A stretch of 64,000 bases of DNA from NCBI GenBank assembly GCA_031308135.1, contig JAHLJT010004567.1, positions 38,080,389 through 38,144,388 on the forward strand, given 5' to 3'. Within the stretch, counting starts at the first letter, position 1. Every line of letters starts with the position of its first letter. The DNA comes from Acheta domesticus (Eukaryota; Arthropoda; Insecta; Orthoptera; Gryllidae). The translations under genes and the position numbers were made by a program. Below the pieces are notes generated by a model that was not told the DNA's origin, made no database searches, and was given only the letters and a program-made list of their open reading frames with translations. Shown here in pieces: positions 12,229 through 24,376 of the stretch.

Positions 12229-14426
12229 CAACATCCCTTGGATATAGAAAGCCTCCACACTTATTTGTGACGTCATCATAGGTAGTCCGACCTACGGACA
12301 GCTGCGCAGTTTGCAGTTACGAGAAACCCTTCGTTCTGAAACGTATAACAAAAAAGGTGTTTCTATTTAATGTTCACATTAGTGAAATGAAGTACTACAT
12401 TTGTTTCAAGAATCCATAAGATATTCGTTTTAAATACATTTTCCTTCAAGTTTTTAAGAGTTATCCCATGAACATTTTTTCAGATACTTTACACTCCCAA
12501 ACATTTAACATTATTGCAAGGACTATAGTGAAAACATAATAAAGATAGTAGGTTATATATAAATCATAATGTATGCGCAAAAATTTCATTAACATTTATT
12601 GATACATCAACTCGTATACAATATTATCAAATTATAAATTATCCATTCAGATTTTTTAACTTCCTTTCAGCAATCTTACAAAATATTTGGTCTTTGATCT
12701 TCTTGCAATATTGAAAAAATGTACGTAAAAAAATTAATGATAAAGCAATATATCTATAACCCCTTTGGTACAAGCTGCCACATCCACAGCCACTGTGGGC
12801 TGGGGCTTTCTATCTCCGACTTTTATCTACTCGACGATGACATCTAATCTTTCAATTAAAATAAAATTTATAGTCATGTGATGAAATTGAAAAAACGCAG
12901 AGAAATACAATTAAGATGGAGCTAAAATTATTACCGTTTTTATGAACATGAATTATTTATATTTTTTCCAATAAAAACCTTAAAATAACTTTTATTTTCA
13001 ATCATCTGCTCTTCTATGCGAAGATTATTAAATTCCTGATACATTTTCAGACACGCACAGTTATCTTCTGTAAAATATTCTTCTAATCAAAAACATATCC
13101 AACAAGTATCTGAAATTAAATGAATATTGATATTATTTCTTGGACAATTTTAGGTTTGTTAACTTCGACACAGGAGCATTTTTCTGTATTAACTAAAATT
13201 CAAAGCACCATCTACAACTAGAGAAATAAAAATCTCTGGATGTTTCCACACTAGTTTTGGAAAGGAAACACAATCATCACTTTGTTTAACAATTGTCCAA
13301 ACTGGAGACACTGCAACTTTCCTCGAATTATTCATCAAATCTTCGAACGTTATACATGAAAATTGTTGGTTATAAACTTGCTGCGAAACCACACTAGCGG
13401 TATCGACAGCAACGGGTTGTGAGTTCTTCAGTCTTCTTCTTTTCTTTTCTGCTGGAGTTTATTGCCTTGCTTTTTTTTTCTAGAAAAATAGGTAGGGCAG
13501 TCAAGAAATACAGAAGACACCACTTTCTTTTCTGAGAGACACTCAATTTAGAAAATAATTTTTCACCCGCCGTATCTTACACAATTGTTTCTCACAGTAT
13601 ATCACTCTCATGCAAGTGGCGATGGCAAACCAGTAAAATATTGCGTACAATTAGAACCTGTTAAGTACTAGTAAATAAGTAACAGTAAAAGCATTTAAAT
13701 ATCAAGATCATACGCAAAGTACGTACAATAATAAGACATCACTTTTAGCAAGAACGGATTAAAAATTAATTCGAATGGAATTAGAATCTTAATTACGTCC
13801 TGCTATAATATGTAACCTAACAATATTTGTAATTGTTTAAATGTTCGTTTCGGTAAGCGTTATTATTTGAACTGTGTAATGTTTTATACTCACTAGAATA
13901 AATTGATTTCATACTTGTTCAAATTAATAGAAAATAAATATTACTCGTGTATGGATCATATTTCAAAATATTCCAAAAGGGTTTCGGCAAGGAAATGACT
14001 GCGAGTAAAATGAATTCTTAACTTACATTGGATGTTCTTGAAAATTTGAAATTCCGTCTATGTACAGAAAGCCATATTCGTCACATTTCATTATCGTTTG
14101 GGAAACTAAATACGTGAACTTTAGACCTTCCTTGTAAAATCCACAGCAGCGCTCGACAATTTGGTACTGCACATTTATATAGCTTTTTGGAAGAAATATC
14201 ACTGATATACCGACACCAATACTTAAAATTAATTATGAATATCTTCAGTGATTGGAACTATCTTCCTAGAGCCTTCACATCTTTCGAATTGCACCATTCC
14301 GAACACACCATTGCTACCCAAACAACTGACCATGGGCAAATCACGCTGTTGCCTAGGACGACTCTGAGCGCCATGACACTACGTCACACACTCGGTGTGG
14401 AGGCTTTCTATATTCAGGGGGTGTTG
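12229..14426 (-). mobile_element. Nested TIR element 2, relative of element 1
   Basis: Flanked by a perfect 7-bp duplication 'cgcgagc' (12222-12228 and 14427-14433). TIRs at 12229-12260 and 14395-14426 match at 29 of 32 positions; both share 'atatagaaagcctccacac', and a 'gtgacgt' block follows nearby. The termini ('caacaYccc') resemble those of nested element 1 ('caataccttc'), and both have 7-bp duplications and a 'tgacgtca' sub-terminal motif. A minus-strand stretch near 14027-14100 encodes 'KVHVFSFPNDNE' and 'WLSVHRRNF', which resembles the middle of a THAP domain, interrupted by a stop codon and followed by a splice donor. A 67-codon open frame at 13189-13392 could be a later exon but is unrecognised. 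Confidence 0.78.
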
Positions 14427-14433
14427 CGCGAGC

Positions 14434-14720
14434 AGGCCCTGAACACGTCGGGCTGTATGGGGTCTGGCGTTGTCATGAAGGAGTGACACACCACGAGTCA
14501 ACATTCCTCTTCTTTTGTCTTTGATTTTTTGTTTCAACTTCTGTAGGGTCTCACAATATGCAGTGGGTGATAATGTGCAGTAGGTGTTAATGGTGGTTTC
14601 TTTGGGCATGCAATCGGCCAAGAAGATATCGCTCCGGTCTCCAAAGAAGGTTGTCGTGATTTTTCTATATAGAGGTTGATTTTGTGTGTGTGTTGGGGAA
14701 TGGGCGTGGCGCCACTGCAT
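14434..14720 (-). pseudogene. Mariner transposase, central catalytic part (broken)
   Basis: The minus-strand frame contains the mariner signature 'LLHDNARPHTARRVQGLLAQ', preceded by a 'YCETLQKLKQKIKDKRRGML' block and a segment resembling the family's 'TTIN' stretch. The Asp of the HDN motif is the second catalytic Asp of the DDD triad. The frame is cut at 14433 by the second nested element, and the next transposase codons resume at 12221. The region upstream (14720-15000) that should hold the helix-turn-helix N-terminus is degraded. Not functional. Confidence 0.85.
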
Positions 14721-15052
14721 CAGTGTTGCCCATTTGGTAACATTCTGTCAATTCATTTCCTCGAATCCGTATGTTTCCACAATCTGGCCATGATTTCTGG
14801 CCACCGATTCGTTGAGTGTAAGGAAACAAATGACAGCGAATGTCACATCAGCGGTACGTGGAGCAAATTGGCGACAAACTGGATGACGGAATAAGCTACT
14901 GCTCCTACGACATTTTGTAATGAGCTGAGGCTTTCGGTGCCTTAATATAACGGTTAAGAAACAGTCTATACGATATGGATGCCAATTTTGAAAAAATATG
15001 ATTCAGTGTCCTGCACAGTCCTTGTATTCTTACTTTGTGGATGCCCCTCGTA

Positions 15053-15309
15053 TTTTTGCGAGAATAAGCATCTTAAGGACATATCAACAGATGTATGCGT
15101 CAACGTAATACATTACTTTCAACATTTCATCACCAGGTTCACCCGCTGAAACGGCATAAGGCGGTTTGCCACAAATGGTGTATAACTAAGATCACTGTGG
15201 CAAAAAATGACTAGGGATCCAAACTTTATATACGATGCAGCACTTATAATAGTAGTAGTAATAATAATAATAACAACTTTGAATTGTAATACTTTATTAT
15301 ATTTAACAT
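15053..15309. repeat. Spacer with short (TAA)n tract
   Basis: AT-rich spacer containing a short trinucleotide run at about 15249-15276 (TAG then TAA units). Nothing else is seen. Confidence 0.5.
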
Positions 15310-15830
15310 TAAAGCTGGCAAAGGTGGGTCAGGGCAAAAACTGACGTCACTGCAGTGCCTCCGATCGGGAGGTCCGAGGGTTCGAGTCCCGACGGTGGCA
15401 TGATTTTCGACACTAGGTAGCTAGGTCGATTTCAGCCACTTCTGCAGGAGAATTCTAGCGGCTGGCTGCTCTGATCGGTGGTTTTCCATGGTTTCCCCGA
15501 TCAATGCCAGGCGAATGCCGGAGCAGTACCCTAAGAAACGGGCCACGGGCCGCGCGCGATTATTTCTTCTTCTGCCTTGTAATACTCACCCCTTACCTAC
15601 AGACACATTCATGCATTGCACTACCGCAAATGCCGGGAGAGCGGTCGGGACCTTAAAGCTTGTTCCGGTTGGGGCGGTGCCACGCTGGTTAGTGAAAATC
15701 CCCCGCAAGCCGACGTAGCTTGGCGCCGGATATCCAGCGGGATAAGATCACCGCCATCGCTCGCGATAAAAAGTGCACGGGACTAATGACCTTAGCAACT
15801 GCCGCGTCCGGAATTGCTAATCAACCAATT
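15310..15830 (+). mobile_element. tRNA-derived SINE, long form
   Basis: A GC-rich block in AT-rich surroundings. Near 15365-15400 it has a tRNA-like T-arm with B-box 'gggttcgagtcccgac', preceded by a plausible A-box region near 15330. A conserved-looking body of roughly 400 bp follows ('ttttccatggtttccccga', 'gccaggcgaatgccgg'), of a kind I associate with insect SINEs. The open frame at 15488-15718 is incidental. The 3' end is set only by the composition change. Confidence 0.6.
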
Positions 15831-18800
15831 TCACATTAAATATTTCTAAAATATTTTCCGAATTTCTTGTTGTGATATGATGTTTGTATGATTCGTAATT
15901 CCGACACACACGCTCGCGCAAGTTTTCGAAAAAGATACACTCTGCAAACTACACACTTCGTCTGCTTATCACAAAATAATCGATAATGATATAATATTGC
16001 GGTATTTGGATTAAATTAAGAGAACCATAGCTCCTAGGAGGCGGCGAAAGTCTCATCCCATTCGTTTGTAACTCAAGATCTTGGGAAAAATTCTCTTAAT
16101 GAATTTTTTTATTTCATGGTTTAAATAGCATTTATAAGTAAAATAAGAGCAGTTTAGTACAGACTATGCGATCATAAAGCTCATCGCATAGTTTGCCTCA
16201 ATGACGCTTGATAACTATGTCGTCGTGTTAGTTCATAAATGTCGCTACAAAATACAATGAGCAAATGACGTAGTTGAAGCAACATTGTGTCACAGAATAA
16301 TGAGTTTTCACATTTTGGAGAGGTTCAACCATAAATTGTTTTTCTCTCATGCAATGACCCCAGCAGTTGTATCGGACGCAAAGATCATTTATTGATAGAC
16401 ATTATAATACAATGTGAAGGAGCAAAATTAAGTAGTATTCCAGTGAATTGAACATTTATATTTTTTCAGTGAACATTTCGGGTAGGTCTTTTATGGGCAA
16501 GCCAAATTCATATCCAGACTCATGCATTCAAAATAAGATTCGTAATTTCATTGGAATTTCCATATACTCGTACCAAACGTGTATGCATGTCAATAAACGA
16601 GATAAGAGATTTTCCAAGTGATTGCAGGAATATGGGAATGAAACATTGCAATCCCATATTTGCACAATATTCATGGCGGCAGTATTCATGGGTAGATGTA
16701 CATCATTTACATGTGAGCGTTTAGCTGCTTTTTAATAGTTGCACAATGAAATAGTAATTTATACTTCGATGTTAAACTTACTTTAATGCTACTTAATGCA
16801 GGTGTACCTCGAAGTGCAAGTATATCGGGATAAGCCCAAAATATCTCAAGATTAATTTGCAAAAGAATATAATAATATATTGTCATAAATCGACAATAAT
16901 TACGCAGGCAAACAAAATAAAAACAGTTGTCAGCCCCAAAGATGTGACACTTATTTCTCTATGTATATCGACGCGTTGAAACGAGTAACATGTGTCATGT
17001 CTGAGGGTCTGACAAGAACCCCCGAAAACAAAAAAAATACAAGGTTACGGTGGATTTTCGCGATTTAAAAAAATTGGAGGGTGGAATGTATTACTTCAGA
17101 ACGTACACCAGTTTAATATTACACAGATGTTTTCCATTTTTTCTCGCTAACTGTGCAATCTCCCACGAATCGCTTGTAAGCCCTCTACTCCCGCTCCACC
17201 ATTGATGCTTCGATCTTGATTGCCCCCTAGCGCCAATTTTTTTTCCGATTTGTCCTTCTCTCTTCCCCAGTGTAAAGACATTTCGGTCATTAAAATTTTC
17301 AGAGTTTGGTGTGGGACTCATTGCGGATGTTAATATGAGTAGTTGTAACTAGTTCTTCCTCGCAGATGGCATAAACAATATTCGTCACTTAATGATCACT
17401 CATCTTAAAAGCCCCCTCTTTAGGGATAGTTTTCTAATTTCAATTTGGTCTCTTCCAAATTAGACAAGTCGCGATCTTTGTGTGTGATACTGCTTCTTGG
17501 AACAAGATTCGTTAGTCCTTGATTTGCTCCGATAATTGAGAACGGAAGGGAGACTATTTTATTAGTAATTTCTTCCAGGGAGCATCATCCAATGTCTGGT
17601 GTAATGGACGATTGATAGGGAACTATTTTGAATCGAATTGTCTTTGGTAAGACAAAAATGAAGCGCTTAAAAAAATGTGTCGAATGTCATCACAAGTGCC
17701 ACTTTTCTGAGTTCAAATGAGTGAATGGCCAGTGTATCAATATTCTTGTTTCCGAACTAAATTAAACCGACAATAAAATGTTTAAATAAACATTAAATTC
17801 ATATAAAACAATGGTTTGCAGTCAAACTATAATTAAAAAAGTGTAGAAATTACTACCTGAATTCACATAGCTACGTTTCATTGGAGGAGATACATTGACT
17901 TTGAATCACTTGTCATTACCAGTTAGAGATAAAACAGCTAATCGGGTCTTATCATGTTTTTATTGCTACTAATCTTCTGTTCGTTGTAAGAGCCTTAATG
18001 TCGTGTGAACGTATGTCAATCCAGTAATCCACAAAATTGCGCATATCATGACCTATTTAAAAAAGTTGAGGATAAAGTTTCTTATGAATGCCTCCAGTAT
18101 CTACTCTATATTGCAAGAAAAGGTCATTTCTTCTTAAACTTGCTGAACACCGTTAGGATTATAGTACGCTAAAGCGCCACGCCTTGTTAGCCTTGCATTA
18201 GTGTGAAGACGCGTGACGTTGCCAAACGGAGTAACTGCGCTTCCATGTCAAGTGCGTTCGGAAAGGAGAACAAAGTACTCAACTCAGTCTAGAAAAGCAG
18301 TGAACTGATCGAGCAGAGGTCTGAAAGAAATAGTCATAAACCATTTGCGACTGATTGCCAGGGTATAGTCGTAGATACTTTTACGTACAATTGTAAAGCA
18401 AAAAATTTTAAAATATCCGCAATACGAAAGGATCATTGGAGTAGTTGGTAATTCAAAAGTTTCTCTTCCCCTTTCTTTGGAGTAGTTTGCCAAGTTTAGC
18501 TCTTAGGACTTAAGAATTTTGTAAGGAATGTTGAAGAGAGTAATATCGTTATTTTTTCTTTCAACAATGTTGAAAATCATAATCTGTTATTTATTTAGAT
18601 AATTTCTCTTTTGTTGTTAGTGGGGGCTTCTTTTCGGTTTTGCCGGTCCTTGCTCCTGGCTGCAATCTGCACCTAAGGAACTACGAGAGCTTCCCGAAAT
18701 AATTACTGCTCTCCTCGGAACAATCCCCAATGAAGAATCCCCCTCGTGCTCCCCAAACATCATAGTGTAGTAGCTCTTAAGGCCATTTCGGATCTGTATC

Positions 18801-20600
18801 ATTACACCGACCATCCGACCAATTCTTTGAACAAATTTAATTATTAAAACGCATTGTCACTTGGTAACATCGTCACAATTTGGATTCTATCAACACTCCC
18901 CCCTCCCTGGGTGTTGATTCTATATGACTGCGGAACATATTCTCCGAGCGTATAGCTTCCAACAAGGTGACGGGAATGGTGACAATTGTATTACATGTCA
19001 GAGATAGCCCATGGGCCCAATTCGAAGCTTGAACCTGCATTGGGTGTAGGGAACCAGTCCCTCAATCACGCAAACGTCTCAGGACAAGGTATATTGGAAG
19101 GAAGGATTAGGGTATAAAGATATATTGGAAAGGCACCCCATAACACAAATACATCTAAAACATCCATGACTTATGTGGGACACGAGCCCACACGTACCCC
19201 AAACCTCTGCGAAAAGGATTTTTTAAATACATATTTAACTACCGTCACTCCTCACTCTTCAAATAGGATGTCAAATATGATGACATGGCGAGATATTTTT
19301 ATAAATTCAAATGCAGAGAAAAATATAAACGTTTAGATGAAACTGTAGAAAGTTCATCGACCCATCTTATACACTGTGTTTTGCTTGCAATACAAGATGA
19401 ATCATTTCATCTGGTAAAAATACACCAGCATGTTCCTCATAATATTAGCAGAAAATAATTCATTCACCATTTTGGCCTCCGAGGCATATATTTGTGTAGA
19501 ACTTAAAAAAAAATAATTTTACAATTTCGTCGCAGCCCCGATGTCACCGAAGACGCGCCCAAGACTCAAAACGCCGATTTAGACTGGAGAGGTCATTAGC
19601 GTCATTTGCGGAAAGGGAGTGCACTGCAATTCAGACGGCCTGCTGGTAGGCTACGTTTCTGAAAGCTTAAAATCAGGAGCGATCGCAGGGCCGCGCGCAA
19701 TGCAGGTTGTAATTCGCAACCTAATTCCGTAAATTTCGCAAAAATGCGTTTTCCTAGTTTGTATAGATAAAGGAGATATTTTCTTCGACAATACCTAGAA
19801 CTATTCTAAGAGCTTCGAATGACTGTAAGTAAAATATTCTGGACGTTTTGGACCTTCGTCTTAGAAAGAAATTGTCAAGAAACAGCTGTGCTCTGCTGTG
19901 CGGTAACAAAGCATTTTTCAGCAAAATAACGTAAAAACATTTTTAAATTGAGGAGAAGATGATGGAGCTTTTACCACCTGAATTCAACCTGTAAAAAACA
20001 ATCGTTGAGCTATTTTAAAGAAACGTAAGAAATTAACTTTCTTCTTGGGTAGATGTGTACCATTCTCAATATTTGGTTTGAATATATTCTTTGATATGTT
20101 GGTATAGTTTTTTTCTTTCTTAGTTTGCAACAACGGTTAGTGTAGAGTGGAGAATTCTTTAATCAGGGAGGGAGAACTTTGCATCAAAGGCAGACCTAAA
20201 CCATGTAGACTGCTGATCATTACGTACCCGCAGGTTAAGGATGGGGTTTCGAAAGATTCGTGTGATACGTACTACAGTTTGTCCATGATCGGTATTCAGG
20301 TACTTCTTTTAATCTATGTGATTGCTGAAGTGTTCATTTCGATGGGATCAAATGTATGAGCAGACTGATAATGCTCCGCAAATGCTTATTTTCACTCAGA
20401 GTATCTATTGATATTCACTCTCTGTTCTCATACGATAACTGACCTTTCGAAGCCCTTGCGTATCATAACGAAAGCGTTCTGTAATCAATTTATCGCGACT
20501 TTTCGCGATTACCTCTTAATCATATGTTTTATCTCCTAATGTGCGAACACGCTTTCTGAAATTCAACAAACTCGTTCCAAAATTGACACATATTCCGAAC
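15831..20600. other. Long intergenic stretch, nothing recognised
   Basis: About 4.8 kb of mostly AT-rich sequence. GC-richer patches occur near 18616-18720, 18895-19200 and 19530-19720, but none gives a believable exon, tRNA-like head or pair of terminal repeats. The first small exon of the downstream NAGK gene could lie here or elsewhere upstream; I could not pick it out. Confidence 0.4.

Positions 20601-20674
<74 letters not shown>
20601..20674. repeat. (TTA)n microsatellite at the 3' side of a non-LTR element
   Basis: About 24 near-perfect trinucleotide units. It abuts the 3' end of the minus-strand non-LTR element at 20690-22390, whose other side carries the same repeat. Confidence 0.95.
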
Positions 20675-20675
<1 letters not shown>

Positions 20676-20689
20676 CTCTACTCTAGGTT

Positions 20690-22390
20690 GCTAGCAACTA
20701 CCTGAGGAGCAAATCTAGGGACTGTTGGTGCGTCTACAATACTTTGCGCAAAATGTGGGCTGTTCCAAATAAAGCAATTTCTTGCACTGCCAGCCTTTTG
20801 AATTACCAGGGAGTTTACCCAAGTTGTTACACAAATTTTCCAGAACAAATCTCAGAGATCCGATAACTATTGGTACGACTTGTGCGTTTTCGCCCCACAT
20901 TCGGCTGATCTCGATTTCCAAACTCATATATTTAAGACATTTCTCAGCCTCCTTGGTTACGACGTTTTGATCGCAAGGCACTGTAACATCTACAAGAAGA
21001 CACGATTTTTTCTTGAAATCCCGAATAACAATATTCGGTTTGTTTGCCGCTATCGTGCATTCCGTTTCAATTTGCTGGGCGGATAATATTGTATAGAGTT
21101 CAACAGATGTCATCGGTTTTGGTGAGTGTTCCTCTATCACTTGGGGGATGGGTTTGGAAATTTCAGGGCGGGACAGATCTGCCAGTGGAGGTAACTACAT
21201 ACCTGTCGTGTCTTTTCAAGTATTCGGTCTTTGCTAGGATTGGACAAGCTCAGACGATATGATCAACGGTTTCTACGTGTTCCTGGCAAATACGGCATTT
21301 ATCATCTTGAAAAATGTTGAGAACTGCTTTATCATAATGTCGTGTACCCAACGCCTGATCTTGAGCAGCTGTTAAAACTGCTTCCGATTCTGGCTTCATT
21401 CTTCCCCTTTTAAGCCACATGCGTTTTGATCTGCACCTTGTTCATTCTTTTTAGATACTGTCCATGGAGTGGTTTGTCTCTCCACGATTTCTTTAACATT
21501 TTTGTGTTTCACATTTCACGTTTTGTAGCATCAGAAGTTCAGTGTCTGTGTTATTCTGCGTGTCTTGCATAATTTTCTCTGCAATGCTTCTTCTACACCA
21601 ACAATGCCTCTGATTCCTATTCTTCAGTCAGATTTCACTACTTGTCTTATTAGAGGGTCATCCTGATGATTGACTACATACTTTCCATCCCGACTATTGC
21701 ATTGTGCCAGGAGGCTTCAATTTGTCTGAGACCTCTTCCTCCTTCCTTACGTGACACATAAAGTGTATGTACGTAAGCTCGAGGGAGGGCGACATGTTGC
21801 ATTGTTAGCAGTTTTCTGGTTTTTCGATTCATGATTCGAATTTCTTGCTCAGTTCAATACACTAGTCCGAAACTGTACTCGACTACAGGCACCGCCAAAC
21901 TACCAATTGCAAATATTTTATTCCTGGAGTTCCGAGCGGACTGCAGGACAAGTCTCTCTCTTGTGTAATACTCCCTGCTAATTCTCTCTTTCATTGTGTC
22001 GTTCGAGATGGTCCCACATTCTTAAATTCCCAGATATTTGTACGTTTTATCTGGCTCATGATCTTGAATTAAAGTGCGCATTACAACTTCAATGTTCTCT
22101 GACGTTGTCTCTTTGCCTCTCTTTAAATTGATTTTTGCACACTTGTCAACACTAAACTTCATGCAGATGTCATTGCTACGGTCATTCACGACAGACATCA
22201 TTTAGGAGAGAGTCGCTTCGTTCTTAGCAAACACTTTAAGATCATCCATGTAAATAAAATGTGATACTGGCCTTTCATCACCATGGAGCTTGTAACCGAA
22301 GACAGCTTGCGACAACTTTCTAGATAGTGGGATCAAACTAATGCAAAACATCAGAGAGGATAGCGAATTTCGTTGAATCCGCGAATCTCA
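20690..22390 (-). pseudogene. 5'-truncated non-LTR retrotransposon, Dong/R4-like
   Basis: On the minus strand the reverse transcriptase core appears first: an 'SLSSLMFCISLIPL' stretch and then the catalytic 'YMDDLKVFA' motif at about 22226-22252. Further down is a zinc-knuckle-like C-x2-C-x7-H-x4-C around 21255-21300 ('CRICQEHVETVDHIV', followed by an in-frame stop). The last 140 codons (21140-20715) match the C-terminal restriction-like endonuclease region of such elements ('IVIRDFKKKSCLLVDVTVP', 'ISRMWGENAQVVPIVIG'). The 5' half, including most of the reverse transcriptase, is missing, and stops and frame breaks interrupt the rest. It lies between two (TTA)n tracts, as expected for Dong of Bombyx mori, which inserts into TAA repeats. 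Dead copy. Confidence 0.75.
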
Positions 22391-22395
22391 TTGTG

Positions 22396-22450
<55 letters not shown>
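22396..22450. repeat. (ATT)n microsatellite at the 5' side of the non-LTR element
   Basis: About 18 trinucleotide units, same composition and strand sense as the tract at 20601-20674. The non-LTR element's truncated 5' end stops directly beside it. Confidence 0.95.
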
Positions 22451-22453
<3 letters not shown>

Positions 22454-24291
22454 CTGCTGCTTTGTTGAAACAGTTGTCATTTGTTAATTGAGTTTTTCTG
22501 TAATCCAGTATATTTATTTTTAATATTAGACTTTTGATTCGGCAAGATCTGTTTTAACGAATCACTGGTTAAAAAATACTCAAAGGTATTGAAGTCATTG
22601 TAGTATTCTATTTAGAATAATCGAACAAATCTGACCATACCGTCTGTTTTGAAAATCTTCTAAAGGGAGAGGCTGCGATAAATTTGCATGACTTGAATAT
22701 TAGCATTCGTTATCCCACGTATACGAAATATTTAAAACCAACGACACATATTCTGCCTAAGAAATCAGAAACGTCAGATAAGAGTAGGAGGCGCGGGAAA
22801 TTATGAGAAATTCAGTGAGAAGCACTGATAAAGACGTTGATTATGCAATAAATAACAGCCATAGCTCTTCACATATGTTTTTTGGACTTTCACAATTCAA
22901 ATACGTCTACTATTTGGTCTTCCATCTGTGACAATCGCACAGATGATCACAAATTTTGTAATCATACTGATATTTCAAAGACATATCTAGTGAATGGATT
23001 TGTAGTAAAAGGAAGATATGATCAAGATCAGTTGATTGACGTAACATATTACGATATCGTAATCGATCGAATCAGAGGATCATGCGTTAAGAAATATTTT
23101 ACATATAGAGTTTGTAATTATACATAATTTGTAAAAGCAAGTTAATGACAATGTACATTTCCACTTGTCATGCTTGCAGAATTGTTAGTCATAATTTACA
23201 ACCTTCTATTTTGCCTAAAACAATTTGATCATTGATGACGGAGTTTCTGCTAGCGTTTCGTTTATCTTCACCAGATCAATATTCTGTGAGGCGGCATGTA
23301 TCTAATCAAGCGATGGGAATGAAGCATGTGCAGCAGCAGGTTGTTTACGAATTTGGCACGAAAGCAGAGCACGGAAACAAAGCACTGGCCTGAGAAGGTG
23401 TCCCATTAACATGGTTCTCCTAAAGTAGTGTGAGGTCAAGCTCGGATTACATTTGAAGGGTCGTTTCTTTGGAGAAAGAAAGGCATAACGTGATATCGAG
23501 GTGAAGTACCTGTCGTGACGATACATTAGAATACTAAAGAGAAATGAATTTCAATTTCTTTGATCTTCGTTTCCCATTGAAAAGAAAAGACGAAAACATC
23601 TATTTTTAGAAAGGTAGCTAAGTGAATGCGCCAGGAACAATATTCCAATTTGTTATGCTTCGTTCATATCCCACATTCATACGAAATGTTTCCGTAGATT
23701 CAAATTTTTAATTTCTTCTGAAATTCTAATAGATCTGATATATTTTGAAGTTTTCTTCACTTTTCAAGATGTTTGATCAAGATGTTTTCAAGATTCTTGG
23801 GGTAAAATTGAAATAATTTAGTAAAACGTTACATTAAAAGTGAAGTTTTATATGTAACAATAAGATATATTTGTAGTACACGAGAACAACTTTTCTCGTT
23901 TCTAGTAATAAAAATATTGCTATGAAAATATTTAATATTTTCGTTGACGGTAGAAAATTATGATTTTCATGTTATAAGTATTCTTTCACATAAAATCTTA
24001 CGCACTTCAAAATTTGTATAATATTTGCTAGTTTAATCTTTAGAGAATCACTTATAAATTGTGTTTTTCACGTGTTCTTATTGCACAATAAAATGTGAAG
24101 TGATTAATGAGTTTAGATTATGTAGCCTAAGTGCTACATAATCTAAAGTTATTGCTAATGGCACCTCCTGTACATGCAGAAGCAGCAATGATTGTCTCTT
24201 AGTGAATCATGTAAAAGCTCAAATTGACATAAATAAAGTTGTTTGTGATGCATTTCTCTTAATAATGCAGTATAATTAATCTTTGTTTCAG
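22451..24291. other. Upstream flank or first intron of NAGK
   Basis: AT-rich sequence with no convincing exon. An 81-codon open frame at 22882-23127 and a 74-codon minus-strand frame at 23302-23526 match nothing I know. A perfect hairpin lies at 24112-24147. The polypyrimidine stretch and AG just before 24292 form the acceptor of the first visible NAGK exon. Confidence 0.5.
24112..24147. repeat. Perfect 15-bp hairpin
   Basis: 'tttagattatgtagc' (24112-24126), a 6-base loop, then its exact reverse complement (24133-24147). It lies about 145 bp upstream of the first visible NAGK exon. There is no T-run or known motif around it. Confidence 0.85.
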
Positions 24292-24376
24292 AGGTGCGAC
24301 TCACTCGAAGGTGGTTCTATTTAATGGAAAAGGAGAAAAGCTGGTTCAATGCAGCGGTCCCGGGACAAACCATTGG
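24292..24376 (+). CDS. NAGK: NAGK coding exon 2 (first visible)
   Basis: Encodes the end of the first phosphate-binding loop ('[16 protein letters not shown]') and 'GPGTNHW', which corresponds to the GlcNAc-contacting 'STNHW' segment of the mammalian enzyme. Acceptor 'ttgtttcag', donor 'GG|gtatgc'. A second AG two bases further in makes the exact acceptor slightly uncertain. Confidence 0.88.

Larger units (their letters stand above)
10854..15052 (-). mobile_element. Mariner-like element broken by two nested insertions
   Basis: TIRs at 10854-10880 and 15026-15052 match at 23 of 27 positions. The left begins 'tacgaaggacgtcc' and the right, complemented, begins 'tacgaggggcatcc'; both end in TA, as expected for a TA target. 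The span is 4.2 kb, but removing the insertions at 11117-12171 and 12229-14426 and their duplicated targets leaves only about 930 bp of mariner, in three pieces: 10854-11116, 12179-12228 and 14434-15052. Intact mariners are usually near 1.3 kb, so some mariner sequence is also deleted. The transposase reads on the minus strand. Confidence 0.85.

Noticed and set aside
15330..15402. tRNA gene
   Set aside because: Only the T-arm/B-box half is convincing and it continues into a SINE body.
22882..23127. 81-codon open frame upstream of NAGK
   Set aside because: Does not contain the expected NAGK N-terminus and matches nothing known to me.
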